A DNA stretch of 64,000 bases from Coprococcus phoceensis (lineage in GTDB: Bacteria; Bacillota; Clostridia; Lachnospirales; Lachnospiraceae). The notes beneath the pieces are model-generated. The model did no database searches, was not told the DNA's origin, and worked only from the letters and a program-made list of their open reading frames with translations. The stretch covers positions 62,001 through 126,000 of the forward strand of contig NZ_FNWC01000006.1 in NCBI RefSeq assembly GCF_900104635.1, written 5' to 3'. Within the stretch, counting starts at the first letter, position 1. Every line of letters starts with the position of its first letter. Shown piece after piece: positions 45,007 to 55,082 of this stretch. The translations under genes were made by a program, and so were the position numbers.

Positions 45007-45231
45007 TTAAACCTTTGTCTTTTTCGTAATCTTGTAAATATATTCTTCTGGTGTAGGGCGTTTATTGCCAAAATACTTTTTGAAATTTGCCTGCACATCA
45101 GGGTCAGTGCTGTTCATTGCTTCATCAATCGTTGCTTCAATATCCGCTCTAACCTCGGCTAATGACACACCACCCGCTTTTGCACCAGCTTTTAATGCCT
45201 TTTTTATATCTCGTTTTTTTAATCCCATCAT
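45007..45231 (-). CDS. Small helical protein next to the serine hydrolase
   Basis: The 74-aa protein ([20 protein letters not shown]) begins 0-3 bp after the stop of the hydrolase gene, so the two share a transcript. It is helical with a basic start and end. I recognise no domain. It is AT-rich like the rest of the cassette. Confidence 0.5.
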   Translation of the reverse strand: MMGLKKRDIKKALKAGAKAGGVSLAEVRADIEATIDEAMNSTDPDVQANFKKYFGNKRPTPEEYIYKITKKTKV

Positions 45232-46221
45232 TTACAAAGTTCCCCTAATAGTAATAAATGGCTCAATATACTTTTGTATAAAATCTATACGGTCAAATAT
45301 TGTTGGCTTAAAATATGATGTAACTGCTATCACTATATTTTCTGACGAATTTACATATATAACATTCCCACTATTTCCTATGGCTGCATATACATTTTCA
45401 TTCACAATCCACCAAAGATACCCATAAGACATATTTCTATATTCTTCTCCACATTTATAATTTGGCTTCGTTATTTCTTCAATCCATTTAGATGATATAA
45501 TTTGTTTCCCTTTTTGAACGCCTTTATCTAAGCAAAGTTGTCCGATTTTTGCCATGTCTGTTGCAGAAAAGCATAAACCATAGCCTGCTGTTCCTATTCC
45601 TTTTGGGTCGCAAAACCATATGTTTTTTTGTGGGTCTTTACACATGGTAAAGTGTTTATGTTCTTCGGCAGTTTCCGCTAAATAATTTATATGTTTTTCT
45701 ACTCCAATGGGTTCAAATAAAAACTTATTTGCAAAGTCCACAACTTTTAGACCACTCGTTTTCGATATAATACCAGTTAGTATATGTATGCCTAAAGTCG
45801 AGTATTTGAATTGTCCAGTCAATCCTTTTCTTCCACCTAGAAAATCTAAAGCTGAAACAGTCCAATCATCACTTGAGCAAATTTTAGTCCACGGTTCGTA
45901 CTTATACTTATATGGTGCAGTCATAGTCAGTAAATGCTTGATTGTAACTTTTTGAATTGTTTTTTCTCCTCTTTTAATTTTATATTCAGGGAAAAAATCT
46001 AATACGGGTTGGTCTATGCTTTTTATAAATCCTTTATCAAGTGCTATTCCTACAAGTAATGCTACGATACTTTTGGTTGCAGACATAACATGACAAGCAT
46101 CTCCTTTTTTATAATTATTCCATTCATCAGAATAAACTTCTTTACCGTCTTTATAGCATGATATTTGACAGATATTAGGCTGTTTCTCTTTAATAAAATC
46201 GTGTAGTTCTTTTCTATTCAT
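45232..46221 (-). CDS. Serine hydrolase, class C beta-lactamase fold
   Basis: The 329-aa protein has the S-x-x-K motif in HVMSATKSIVALLVG (catalytic Ser and Lys), a YST motif in place of YxN (QFKYSTLGIHIL) and a late GNSGNV in the place of K-T/S-G. There is no signal peptide, so it stays in the cytoplasm; this argues against a classical beta-lactamase and for an esterase or peptidase. It lies in the MerR cassette that replaces tet(M). GC is low. The substrate cannot be told from sequence. Confidence 0.8.
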   Translation of the reverse strand: MNRKELHDFIKEKQPNICQISCYKDGKEVYSDEWNNYKKGDACHVMSATKSIVALLVGIALDKGFIKSIDQPVLDFFPEYKIKRGEKTIQKVTIKHLLTMTAPYKYKYEPWTKICSSDDWTVSALDFLGGRKGLTGQFKYSTLGIHILTGIISKTSGLKVVDFANKFLFEPIGVEKHINYLAETAEEHKHFTMCKDPQKNIWFCDPKGIGTAGYGLCFSATDMAKIGQLCLDKGVQKGKQIISSKWIEEITKPNYKCGEEYRNMSYGYLWWIVNENVYAAIGNSGNVIYVNSSENIVIAVTSYFKPTIFDRIDFIQKYIEPFITIRGTL

Positions 46222-46298
46222 AGTATCAATCTCATCTCCATTTCACGTTATTGTATCTGAAACTTCTATTCACAAAAATTTTAATCTTTGATGTATAC

Positions 46299-47120
46299 CT
46301 ATTTCTTTTTTACTGGATAATAAATTTCAGTTATAAGTTCATCTTCGTTTGAAGTTTGTGTCAAATCGGTAATATAAACTTCATAAAGCGGACCATTATT
46401 TTCATAACCGTTCTGCTCTGCCCATTCACATTGTTTCGTATAAATAGAAGGCAAATTAGAATATCTGCCATGTAAAGTTGTTTTTAAGCATAGTCCGGGG
46501 CGAAAATCTCGAGTTCCCGTAACAAATTCTTCTACTGGAATAGCAAATTCTGTGTCCAAACCCAAAGGAGTAAACTCATCACTATGATAAAGTACCATAG
46601 GTGGAGCATTGACAGTTAATTTGTCATGTTGAATTTTTCTTAATATTGAATTAAAACAACAAGCGTATTGTTCTTCCATTTCAAACTTATAAACCATTTT
46701 ACGAACAGAAACCAAATACATAGTTGGTATTTCAACAAGTTGTACATCAATCTTATTCAAATAAGACATGATTGATTTTCCTTGTTTCAAAACTGCTATA
46801 TCCTCATTTAATTGTTCTGTAATTTGTGAATATATCTGTATTTGCTTTTCTAATTCTGCCTTTTTCTTATAAAGCTCTATGGATAATTTTTCATTTGGTA
46901 TTTCTTCTGATGTAATAATCGCTTTGATTTCTTCCAAAGAAAAATTATACTGTTTTAAACGGTTTATAAGTAACATAGTTTCTAATTGCTCAATGGAATA
47001 ATATCTATAACCATTCTCTTGATTGATTTTACTGGGATTTATAAGTCCGATTTCATCATAATAACGAAGTGTTTTTGTAGAAACTTTACATATCTTTGAA
47101 AATTCACCAATAGATAACAT
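46299..47120 (-). CDS. MerR-family regulator with GyrI-like effector domain
   Basis: The 273-aa protein has an N-terminal MerR winged HTH (IGEFSKICKVSTKTLRYYDE), a coiled-coil dimer helix (about 75-120) and a C-terminal GyrI-like domain that could bind a drug-like ligand, as in BmrR. GGAGG lies 7 bp upstream of the ATG. Its promoter has a 19-bp spacer (see next). It should control itself and the downstream hydrolase. Confidence 0.85.
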   Translation of the reverse strand: MLSIGEFSKICKVSTKTLRYYDEIGLINPSKINQENGYRYYSIEQLETMLLINRLKQYNFSLEEIKAIITSEEIPNEKLSIELYKKKAELEKQIQIYSQITEQLNEDIAVLKQGKSIMSYLNKIDVQLVEIPTMYLVSVRKMVYKFEMEEQYACCFNSILRKIQHDKLTVNAPPMVLYHSDEFTPLGLDTEFAIPVEEFVTGTRDFRPGLCLKTTLHGRYSNLPSIYTKQCEWAEQNGYENNGPLYEVYITDLTQTSNEDELITEIYYPVKKK

Positions 47121-47152
47121 AAATATCCTCCTATCAACTTACTTCTATTCTC

Positions 47153-47183
47153 ATGTTACACCTTGACGTAAGGGGAAAGTCAA
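47153..47183 (-). promoter_or_regulatory. MerR-type promoter with 19-bp spacer
   Basis: On the minus strand TTGACT (47178-47183) and TAACAT (47153-47158) are 19 bp apart. The spacer holds the dyad CCTTACGTCAAGG. Long spacers with a central dyad are the mark of MerR-controlled promoters, where the regulator untwists the DNA on ligand binding. Confidence 0.75.
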
Positions 47184-47220
47184 TGCAGTAATTTTATCCA
47201 CTATCCCTTACTTACACCTA

Positions 47221-47318
47221 AAATAACATGATAAGAAATGAATTTCCAACTTTTTAGTAGTTTCTGACAAAGGCTTATACACTACTAAAAAGTAGTATAC
47301 AAACCTTTGTCTAGCTTA
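47221..47318. terminator. Hairpin region after orf13
   Basis: GTATACTACTTTTT-type arms (minus strand GTATACTACT with AGTAGTGTATA, about 47276-47304) form a stem. The sequence resembles the start of the tet(M)/orf12 leader zone of Tn916, so it may be the scar where tet(M) was replaced. No gene. Confidence 0.45.
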
Positions 47319-48230
47319 TTATCCTACAATCTTCCAGTTGCTATCCCTATGTAACACAAGCTCGTATTGTGATACCTGCGTAGCTTTTGTCTGATTATCA
47401 AGGAATTTTACGGAAACTTTTACTTTCACATTGTCCCCGTCCTTTGTAAAGGTAGGGTTTACCAGTTCAGAATAAAGGTAGTCCCTGCCAATAGGTTCAA
47501 GCACATTCCCCGATACATAGTAAGCAAGTTCTTTTTCTGTGGCTGTTGGGTACAGCTTAAAGAATGTTTCCAGAAATGCGGTAGCGTCGTTTACGGTATC
47601 AGCGTCTACGCTTGCGTCTGCGTCTGGTGTCTTAGGTTCGTAGTCTGATTTTTCGATTGCTGGTGCAAGGGTAGGGTTTTGAACAATTACCATATCCCCG
47701 TCAGCGTTCACATGAACTTTTACGGTATAGGTTGCTTTCACATTGCTTGTCTGTTCTCCCTCTTTTATCTGCTGATCTACTTCGTAGGTAGCAGAAAAAG
47801 TGTCCGTTCCCGACTGTTCAATACTCCATACAATCACATCTGTAACCGTAGAGCTAGTCGGTATATCGGTTCTAATGGTATCTATATTCAAGTCCTGCAA
47901 TTCTTTTGTCAGATAACCGCTGATTGCCTGCGCCCTTGCTTCAATCGCTTCTTTGCTGTTGTTCCATGTGTAATAGGACTTCGCAAAGTTCTTCACGAAA
48001 TTTTCAATACCGCTGGTATCATGTAATCGTAACTGGATTGTTTCTGTTTCATGTACCGTGTGCATATCAATAGCGGTAAAGTTCTTATATACTCCAAAGC
48101 TCACACTTGCGATAAGCACCGCCCACAACGCAATCACGGATTTTTTATGTGTGCCTACTTTAAAAGTACGCACCTTTTTTTCTTTGGGTTCTTTGATTGT
48201 TTCTGTCTGTTTCTTATTCTTTCTAAACAT
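47319..48230 (-). CDS. orf13: Conjugation protein TcpC/Orf13-like
   Basis: The 303-aa protein has a basic cytoplasmic start, one membrane helix (VIALWAVLIASVSFGVYKNF, about 32-51) and an external domain with two NTF2-like repeats. It matches Orf13 of Tn916 (TcpC type, VirB8-like), a structural part of the channel. It follows orf14 by 17 bp. Confidence 0.88.
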   Translation of the reverse strand: MFRKNKKQTETIKEPKEKKVRTFKVGTHKKSVIALWAVLIASVSFGVYKNFTAIDMHTVHETETIQLRLHDTSGIENFVKNFAKSYYTWNNSKEAIEARAQAISGYLTKELQDLNIDTIRTDIPTSSTVTDVIVWSIEQSGTDTFSATYEVDQQIKEGEQTSNVKATYTVKVHVNADGDMVIVQNPTLAPAIEKSDYEPKTPDADASVDADTVNDATAFLETFFKLYPTATEKELAYYVSGNVLEPIGRDYLYSELVNPTFTKDGDNVKVKVSVKFLDNQTKATQVSQYELVLHRDSNWKIVG

Positions 48231-48247
48231 GATAAAATCCTCACTTT

Positions 48248-49255
48248 CTATTGTTTTACTCGTCCTGCACCGATTAAGTGCTGTTGCCAGTAACTATTAT
48301 TTAAGTCTGCATAACCGATAGGGTCGCCTGCATGGTACATCTGATTATTTCCTACATAGATACCAACGTGGGTTACATAACTTCCTGCGTCATAGGTGGA
48401 ATGGAAAAACACCAGGTCGCCAGCCTTTGCCTGCGATAAGGGGATATGCTGGGTTGCGTCATACTGCATTTGTGCCGTTCTCGGTAAGGAAATACCAGCT
48501 TTCCCAAAGCACCATTGCGTCAGTCCCGAACAGTCAAAGGACGTGTTAGGATTGCTACCGCCGTACACATATTTCCAGCCTTGATATTTCAATGCTTCAT
48601 TCATAACCTTTTGTGCCAGTTCGCCCGATATTTGAGGAACAGTCAAATACTGATTGACTAATTCCACATAAAATTGATTGCCATAGCTGTACCGCCAGCC
48701 CCCATTCTTCGCAACGGCTATCGGGTTGGTGTAGGTTACTTTCTTTCCACCCGATTTTTCACGGGCGAAGTTTTCCGCAAGATTGTATGTATGCTTCTTG
48801 CCTTTTCCTGCCACATAACCCACATAGCCACCGCCATAGTTATAAGACTGTATTGCTACATTCAAGTCGTCGATACCTTGATTTTTGCAGGAAGAAAGCA
48901 GGGACGCAAAATACTTACACCCCTGCTTGATTGAGCTTTCCGTATCTAAGGAATTAGGCGGTAAACCAAGACTTTCCGAACTCTGCATGACATCTTCTGC
49001 TGTACCGCCACTTTCTACTTGAATGATAGCCAGCAGGACATTGACATACTCGGAAATGCCGTATTCTCTGGTGTATTTTTCCACTATAGGCTGATGTTTC
49101 AAGACTTCTGCGGATAAATTCATACCCGTAATGCCAGAAGAAAAGTTGCTGTTCTCGTCGTCGCTGTCCGCACTAATCAAGACACCAAAGAAAAGCACCA
49201 GAGAAAAGAGGATAGGAAACAGACTGCCAATGAGAGCGATATGTTTCAGTTTCAT
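48248..49255 (-). CDS. orf14: Cell-wall hydrolase Orf14 (lysozyme-like plus NlpC/P60)
   Basis: The 335-aa protein has an N-terminal membrane helix, a lysozyme-like muramidase domain (about 55-165; IIQVESGG with catalytic Glu, AIQSYNYGGGYVGYV) and an NlpC/P60 peptidase (FDCSGLTQW Cys, VTHVGIYVGNNQMYH His). This bifunctional CwlT-like enzyme opens the wall for the channel. It overlaps orf15 by 4 bp. In Tn5397 this gene carries a group II intron; here it is intact. Confidence 0.92.
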   Translation of the reverse strand: MKLKHIALIGSLFPILFSLVLFFGVLISADSDDENSNFSSGITGMNLSAEVLKHQPIVEKYTREYGISEYVNVLLAIIQVESGGTAEDVMQSSESLGLPPNSLDTESSIKQGCKYFASLLSSCKNQGIDDLNVAIQSYNYGGGYVGYVAGKGKKHTYNLAENFAREKSGGKKVTYTNPIAVAKNGGWRYSYGNQFYVELVNQYLTVPQISGELAQKVMNEALKYQGWKYVYGGSNPNTSFDCSGLTQWCFGKAGISLPRTAQMQYDATQHIPLSQAKAGDLVFFHSTYDAGSYVTHVGIYVGNNQMYHAGDPIGYADLNNSYWQQHLIGAGRVKQ

Positions 49256-51459
49256 TTTTTCTTCTGTCCTTTCTTCGTTACAAGGTTACGGTTCTTTTCG
49301 GTATGTTCCGTTGTACGCTTTGATTGTTCAAAGTTCTGTGTCTTTGTAGTACGCTCTGCTTTGTAATTCTGGCGTGTTTCCTGCGATACCACTTTTTCTA
49401 CATTCTGCCTATGTGCTGGCTGTGCAGACTGGGTCACTTGCTTATCAGAAGCACCCGAAGATAACGGACGCTCTTTCACAACATTTGTCTTGACTGGCTC
49501 ACTTGCTTTCGGAGTTGGAGCTGTGGCTGGGCGTTTGACTTCCTGCATTTTTTCAGCACTCGGTTTTGGAATGGTTGAAGCTGTGGCTGGTCTCTCATGG
49601 GGACGGGTAGCTCCCGTTGTCGCTGATCCGTCCGTATTTCTACGCCTTGCTTCTTGTGCCTTTTGAAGCTCCATACGCTTGTCAGCGATATTTTTCTTAT
49701 GTTGTTCCTGCTTTTCCAAGCGTCCCGTCTGTCTGGACTGCTGTTCCTGCACCATGCCACGCTTGAAGTCTGATACGCTGGACTTTGCCTTTTCCTTTGC
49801 GGAATACACCGCATAAGCGGTCTGTGTCGGCATATCCTTGATATTTTCTTTGACAGCATTTGCCTTGTCTTTCACTTTATTTTTCGTATCTAAGACAGCA
49901 CCGACTTTTGAGCCTGCACGCTGTCCCATGCTGGAAGTGGTATTGCCCCGATTTTCTTTAGAAGCCGTATTTTTTCTTTCGGCTCTCTTGCCAGCAACGG
50001 CACTTCCAGCTACCGCACCAGCCACACCGCCCGAAATACCGCCAGCACTTACCGCCCTTGCAATATGGTGTTCCATACGTCTAGCCCTATGTCGCATGAA
50101 CAGATACGGTCTGCGGAAAATTCTTCGTCCCATGCTTTGACTGTCGTTAGCGTTCAAAGAGAACATACTCATTAAGTCGCCCAGCTTCATGTAAATACCA
50201 GCGAAACATACTATCTGTAAGAACGCCACCATAAAGAACGGATAGTCCGTGGAAATGTTGTAAAACATACTGGAAATACTAAATGCCACCGTTACAATGA
50301 GCGTTATTCCTGCCCGTGTCATTATGGTATTAAATACCCTTACGATTGCCTGCTTTGCCATGCTTTCATAGCTCGGTATCATGGAAAGTAAAAAGCTGAT
50401 AGGCAAAAACATTGCAAAAATAATAAAAAGTATCTGGCTGAACAACATCATGCCCGTAAGCAAGAATACAAATATCGTTATCCCTAAATTGAAGAACAGT
50501 AGGAAAAACACCATACCTAAACGGTTTACGACCTGCGGTATCGTCAGATTGTTGTTGTCGTTATCCTCAATTTCTGTTTTCACGACTTCCTCTCTGGTCT
50601 TGCCGTCCTCGTCCTCTGGGCTTGTTGATACAAGAGCTTCGACACGGTCTGTCCCGATTTCTTCTGCGTTGCCGTTACCGAATTGCAGAAGTAGCCACGG
50701 CTGTTGTACTTGAATAGAAAATAAGCTGTCCCGTATCAAGTCCACGCTGTCTTTGCCCTCGCTGTCAGAGTTGGGGAGCATGATTTTTGTTCCCAAGTCC
50801 AAAGAAGCGGTACTGATGTCTGATGAAAATTCATTTATCTTCTTGATATAGTCGGGAGCGTAGGCAATAAAGGAAGCGGACAGCACGAACACCACCACAA
50901 AGTTGATAACAGCGTGAAGTGCCTTGCTGGTTTCCCGTTTTATCAGTCCCGTATAAGCAACATAAAGTCCCACCACTAAGATAATGAGAAGCAGGAAACC
51001 GACATAAAAGCCAGAACTGGAAAAACCGTTCTGTGTAACACCTGCAAGGGTCTGTATGCTCTTTCCGATACTGTCTGCCATATCGTTAATAAAATCAAGT
51101 TTATAGGCTTCCTGCACCACATAGCCCGTGGCATTGCTTAAATAAAGGCTTATCGTCCAGACAAAGTTGGTAATACAGTAAAGCCCGTACTGTACTGATT
51201 TTCCGATACCGTCCAGCCAGTTCCACGGAAGCCACGACCAGCTATTATCCACATAAAAATCAAGCTGGTAGTTGGAAAGGGGATATTTTGAATATAAATT
51301 TTCTGCGTTTATGGTATCGTCCACAAGCCCCGTCGCATGAGCCACCGTCCCCAGAAGTGAAAGCAGGATAAGGGAGAGTGCCACCACGAACAGAGCCATT
51401 TTGAGAAAGTGGAAAATCTTCTTTTTTGTGAACGCACCTTTTATCCTTTCTTTCATCAC
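49252..51459 (-). CDS. orf15: Orf15-like multi-pass channel protein (VirB6 type)
   Basis: The 735-aa protein has an N-terminal signal-like helix, a VirB6-like membrane domain with about seven helices (near 90-400) and a long charged, low-complexity C-terminal tail (from about 450; rich in Lys, Glu, Gln and Thr). It matches Orf15 of Tn916. The tail is cytoplasmic and could bind DNA or relaxosome proteins. It overlaps orf14 and orf16 by 4 bp. Confidence 0.88.
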   Translation of the reverse strand: MMKERIKGAFTKKKIFHFLKMALFVVALSLILLSLLGTVAHATGLVDDTINAENLYSKYPLSNYQLDFYVDNSWSWLPWNWLDGIGKSVQYGLYCITNFVWTISLYLSNATGYVVQEAYKLDFINDMADSIGKSIQTLAGVTQNGFSSSGFYVGFLLLIILVVGLYVAYTGLIKRETSKALHAVINFVVVFVLSASFIAYAPDYIKKINEFSSDISTASLDLGTKIMLPNSDSEGKDSVDLIRDSLFSIQVQQPWLLLQFGNGNAEEIGTDRVEALVSTSPEDEDGKTREEVVKTEIEDNDNNNLTIPQVVNRLGMVFFLLFFNLGITIFVFLLTGMMLFSQILFIIFAMFLPISFLLSMIPSYESMAKQAIVRVFNTIMTRAGITLIVTVAFSISSMFYNISTDYPFFMVAFLQIVCFAGIYMKLGDLMSMFSLNANDSQSMGRRIFRRPYLFMRHRARRMEHHIARAVSAGGISGGVAGAVAGSAVAGKRAERKNTASKENRGNTTSSMGQRAGSKVGAVLDTKNKVKDKANAVKENIKDMPTQTAYAVYSAKEKAKSSVSDFKRGMVQEQQSRQTGRLEKQEQHKKNIADKRMELQKAQEARRRNTDGSATTGATRPHERPATASTIPKPSAEKMQEVKRPATAPTPKASEPVKTNVVKERPLSSGASDKQVTQSAQPAHRQNVEKVVSQETRQNYKAERTTKTQNFEQSKRTTEHTEKNRNLVTKKGQKKK

Positions 51460-52402
51460 TCCACCTCATTTCTCTGTACGGGCGGTCTGGTATCAAAAGC
51501 GTGCAATAGTTCTTCAAAGACGGGGTGTATCTGTACCACACCGACACGCCCGTATAAGTCCTGCAATAAGCATTGTCCGTTCTCCAAATCACGCAAGCGT
51601 TTCTGGTTGTTTTCGTCGTCCTTGTCGATACCGAAAAATTCTAGGGTCTGCTTTATCTCGTTGATGTCAGTAGAACGGAAAGCGAATTTCAAGCCGATAT
51701 TGTTTTTCAGACTTTCCTTTGACACGTCCCCAGAGGATTGTGTAACGAAATAAACGCCTGCCTGCATAGCTCGTCCAGCACGAACCAGCTTATTTGATAA
51801 GGTTTCTCCTTGTGCCACATTTAAGAACGCCCACGCTTCGTCCAAATCGACAATCTTAAAAATGCTTCTGTCGGAATGGATAAAATCTAAAGCAAAGGTA
51901 CTAATCACAATCAGCATAGACACCGACAATAATTCAATGGTCGTGTATTCCTCAAAGGTTGTGTCCTTATCTGGCAATACTAAGTCCGCTACTTGAATGA
52001 TATTGAGCTGGTTATCTAAACTGATAGCATTTTCAACCGTACCGTCTGAAAACAGCAGGTGTGCAAAGTCGTAGTCTGTGAAGCTGTCGATATGGTCTGC
52101 GATATTTCTTGATATGGGTGTATCTTCACGGCGTAGCTCGTCTATCACATGGAGCAAGCCCCGACGGTCGCTCTGGGTAACGGAACGCACCGCCTTACGA
52201 AGTACGGGGAATTTTTCGCCGTCCCTTGAGGAAATACCTGTAAGGAATGTCAAGATGTCGATTGCCAGACTTTCAGCGTCTTTTACATTCTTCATAATCA
52301 CGAATGGGTCAAGAAGCCCTGCATTGTCCTTGTCGCTGGTAAGGTTTACGATATTGATTTCATGGGCGATTTCTGGGAGCGTTTCTTTCCAGTTGCCACG
52401 CT
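51456..52402 (-). CDS. orf16: Orf16 VirB4-like ATPase, exon 2 (after the group II intron)
   Basis: This part continues the VirB4-like ATPase after the intron. Its first coding bases are AG-CGT-GGC-AAC-TGG, completing ...PKS-E-RGNW. It includes the FKIVDLDEAWAFLN Walker B region and YFVTQSSGDVS. The C-terminal end overlaps orf15. Exon 1 (1504 nt) and exon 2 (947 nt) join to 2451 nt, 817 codons with stop, the usual length of Orf16. Confidence 0.88.
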
Positions 52403-52450
52403 ATAGCGATAGGTAACTTTTTGATGTTATCTCCAAGTTTTCCCCCGCTT

Positions 52451-52486
52451 CACACCGTACATGAAACTTTCGCTTCATACGGCGTT
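52451..52486 (-). ncRNA. Domain V of the group II intron
   Basis: On the minus strand the stem begins CGCCGTATGAAGCGAAAG and closes with TTTCATGTACGGTGTG, a GAAA-type tetraloop hairpin of the bacterial domain V pattern. It is the catalytic core for splicing. A domain VI hairpin with AACTT and AAGTT arms follows toward 52410. Confidence 0.75.
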
Positions 52487-52512
52487 CCATCATATCCAAA
52501 TAGATTTATAAG

Positions 52513-54339
52513 TTATTTCCCAGTTATTGTCTGGTATCCGTAATTCGTCCGTATTCTGTTCAGTTTTTTCTTCTGCTGACTATTAAGAACATAACCTTTT
52601 AACAGTGATTTTGCTTCGTCTGCTGATTCTGTTAGGATTGCCTTTGCAATGGGAATTTCCACAAATGCCAGATTAGAATATCTGTCAAGGTTATCTCCTT
52701 TGTCTGATTTGTGAATACATATCAGAGTGGACGGAGTTCCTCGACGATTCATTACATAGCAGTTGCCTTGTTGTGCGATATATGCCGAAATACGATTGTC
52801 GTTAAACTCTACGCTATCGGCAGGGTTTTCATTTTCCAACAACGCTCGGATTTCTTCTTTTGTTACAACTACAACGTCCTCATGCACCTTGTTTCTCCCT
52901 TGCTTTGTAAAATTACAAATATCTTGCGAGAAATTCATAGGATTTTTGTGTTGTACTCCTTGAATCGGCAATAGCGGATTATCCGCAATCATCACTATTT
53001 TTGTTTTTGGTCTGATTCCTTTTGTCCTGCTCTGAAATTCTGAACTTGTACTTTCAAATGGAACTGATTTTGCAATGTTCCTTAAACGGATTCGTATGGT
53101 CGGTAAGAGAGCGTAACTTACTTCTGTCAGGTTGTTATATACGTTAGTTGCTATGCAGTAGTAATTCTGCATACCGATAACTGTCAGATTATATCTGCTG
53201 ATATTGAAGCCAGTCGTATGTCTGGCTATATCTTTTACCTTTAACTTTAGATTTGTTTTCGCTTTCTTTAATGCTTTTTGGTTCATATCTGTTTTGGCAA
53301 CATAACCGTGTTTCGTTCTTCCTTTTGGAATGACTTTGATTTTGAACCCCAGAAAATCTGATGAATTTTTCTTCAGATTTACTACCTTTGATTTCTCTGG
53401 ACTGATTTCTAATTTCAGCCTTTTATTAAGAAAATCTACGGTACTGTGGTAAAATCTTTGTGCTTCTCCATAGGTTGAACACATGATTTTAAAATCATCA
53501 GCGTAACGTACAATAAAACCGCTTTTCAGTTTGGTATATTTCTTTGCGTATTGAAGCCACCCATTTTTACTGCGGTTCTTCGGCTGGAATGTTTCCCACT
53601 GACTGCTTACCCACCAGTCTAATTCATTAAGGACTATGAGGGAGAGCAGTGGACTTAACAGACCGCCTTGTGGCGTTCCTTTTTCTGGGACACCCTCGCC
53701 GTCAATTTCGGCTTTCAGCATTTTGCTGATAATGCAAATCAATCTTTTATCCCGAATACCAAGTGTCCAGATTTGTTTTAATAGTTTTCCATGATTGACA
53801 TTATCGAAAAATCCTTTAATGTCTACGTCAACACAGTAATGATATTTTGATAAATTTATCAGTGTCGTTACTCTGCTGACTGCATGGTGGGCACTTCGAT
53901 TCGCACGGAATCCATAGGAATGATTATGGAACTTTGGTTCGCATATCGGCTCTAGGACTTGCAGGATACATTGTTGTACCAGCCTGTCCCAGATACACGG
54001 AATCCCCAATGGACGCATTTTATCGCTCCCAGCTTTTGGAATGAAAACACGTCTGACTGATTTGGGGCGGTAGTTGCTAAGGCTTTCCCGAACGGTAGCA
54101 ACAATCTCAGCATTGCTGAGTTGTTTTATATCGTCTATCGTCATTCCATCCGTTCCAGCCGTTTTACTGCCACTGTTTGATTTCAGATTACGGTAAGCTA
54201 AACAAATATTTTGTTCCGAACCAATAATTTCAAGTAACTTATAAAAGTTATTACCGTTCTTGCTCTGTGCGTATAACTCGTCATAAATATGTTGCATATC
54301 ATAATACTCGTTATAGCGGAGCTTGTTTTTCTTTAGCAT
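52513..54339 (-). CDS. Group II intron reverse transcriptase/maturase (LtrA-like)
   Basis: The ATG at 54339 (GGAGG 9 bp upstream) gives 608 aa. The RT domain includes the IPKAGSDKMRPLGIP and KGFFDNVNHGKL regions, GTPQGGLLSPLLS and the catalytic YADD (VRYADDFKIM). Domain X (maturase) lies near 370-460. The C-terminal nuclease region (YIAQQGNCYVMNRRG, IHKSDKGDN...NLAFVE) resembles an HNH domain in which the second Cys pair and first His seem altered, so DNA cutting may be weak or lost. Confidence 0.9.
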   Translation of the reverse strand: MLKKNKLRYNEYYDMQHIYDELYAQSKNGNNFYKLLEIIGSEQNICLAYRNLKSNSGSKTAGTDGMTIDDIKQLSNAEIVATVRESLSNYRPKSVRRVFIPKAGSDKMRPLGIPCIWDRLVQQCILQVLEPICEPKFHNHSYGFRANRSAHHAVSRVTTLINLSKYHYCVDVDIKGFFDNVNHGKLLKQIWTLGIRDKRLICIISKMLKAEIDGEGVPEKGTPQGGLLSPLLSLIVLNELDWWVSSQWETFQPKNRSKNGWLQYAKKYTKLKSGFIVRYADDFKIMCSTYGEAQRFYHSTVDFLNKRLKLEISPEKSKVVNLKKNSSDFLGFKIKVIPKGRTKHGYVAKTDMNQKALKKAKTNLKLKVKDIARHTTGFNISRYNLTVIGMQNYYCIATNVYNNLTEVSYALLPTIRIRLRNIAKSVPFESTSSEFQSRTKGIRPKTKIVMIADNPLLPIQGVQHKNPMNFSQDICNFTKQGRNKVHEDVVVVTKEEIRALLENENPADSVEFNDNRISAYIAQQGNCYVMNRRGTPSTLICIHKSDKGDNLDRYSNLAFVEIPIAKAILTESADEAKSLLKGYVLNSQQKKKLNRIRTNYGYQTITGK

Positions 54340-55082
54340 GGTCTGTACCCTCCTTGTTTGCAGGAGCAAGTACATCTCTTAGTCTTACTCGAACCCATAC
54401 CATTTTTCTTAGTAATTCTATTCTTCATATGACTAGTGGCTATCCCTCCACCGCTTGTTATCACGGTTTCATAGGTACTGTGCCACCACTCTCACTGACA
54501 TTAACACACCTTATATCATTGCTAATCTCACAATAACTTTCTGATGTGAACACTTCACAGACAGTAAAATCTCCATGTTGTCAGCTTTCAACGTTCCAAA
54601 CACACTATCTGTACATATATCCTTAGGTTTCCTCTATAAGCCTGCTACCTTGATAACGCCTTTAACGTTATATGGATTTTCATAAATGCGGAGTCTTACT
54701 CACCCACAGTAGCGACACTGTTTGTGTCACTGGACATTTCTATCCAGCCCCGATATAGACCTGTACATTCAAGGATTCGTCAGTAGACCTCTCATCTACA
54801 TTCTAACCATAGATATTTTATAGACTTCCGGCATATAGGACACAACGCCCACCTCTGGGAATCTTTCGTCAGCATTATCTGTTACGGTGTCTGTCTGCCG
54901 ACTTCACCGAGCTTCTGACAGAGCCTTGTTTACTCAAGTTTCTGCCAGTCAGAGTATTAAAGTAGCCTTTCAGGGCGTTACCCCGTCATTCGACTATTCG
55001 TGTGTTTAGTTCTCCAACACACATTAAATATTGATTTAATGAAGTGCTGTGCCTACTCTTTTCAAGTAGGAACGTTTCGCAC

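Larger units (their letters stand above)
52403..55082 (-). mobile_element. Group II intron in orf16
   Basis: The intron is 2,680 nt. Its 5' end on the minus strand reads GTGCGAAACG, matching GUGYG, and its 3' end reads ACCTATCGCTAT, with the usual pyrimidine end. About 700 nt of structured RNA precede the protein gene; domain V (GCCGTATGAAGC-GAAA-GTTTC-ATGTACGG style, 52451-52486) and a domain VI hairpin follow it. Splicing restores orf16 exactly. In Tn5397 the intron sits in orf14, so this insertion site differs. Confidence 0.9.

Noticed and set aside
45232..46221. Calling the serine hydrolase a beta-lactamase resistance gene
   Set aside because: No signal peptide, YST in place of YxN and no clear KTG triad, so a classical beta-lactamase is not supported.
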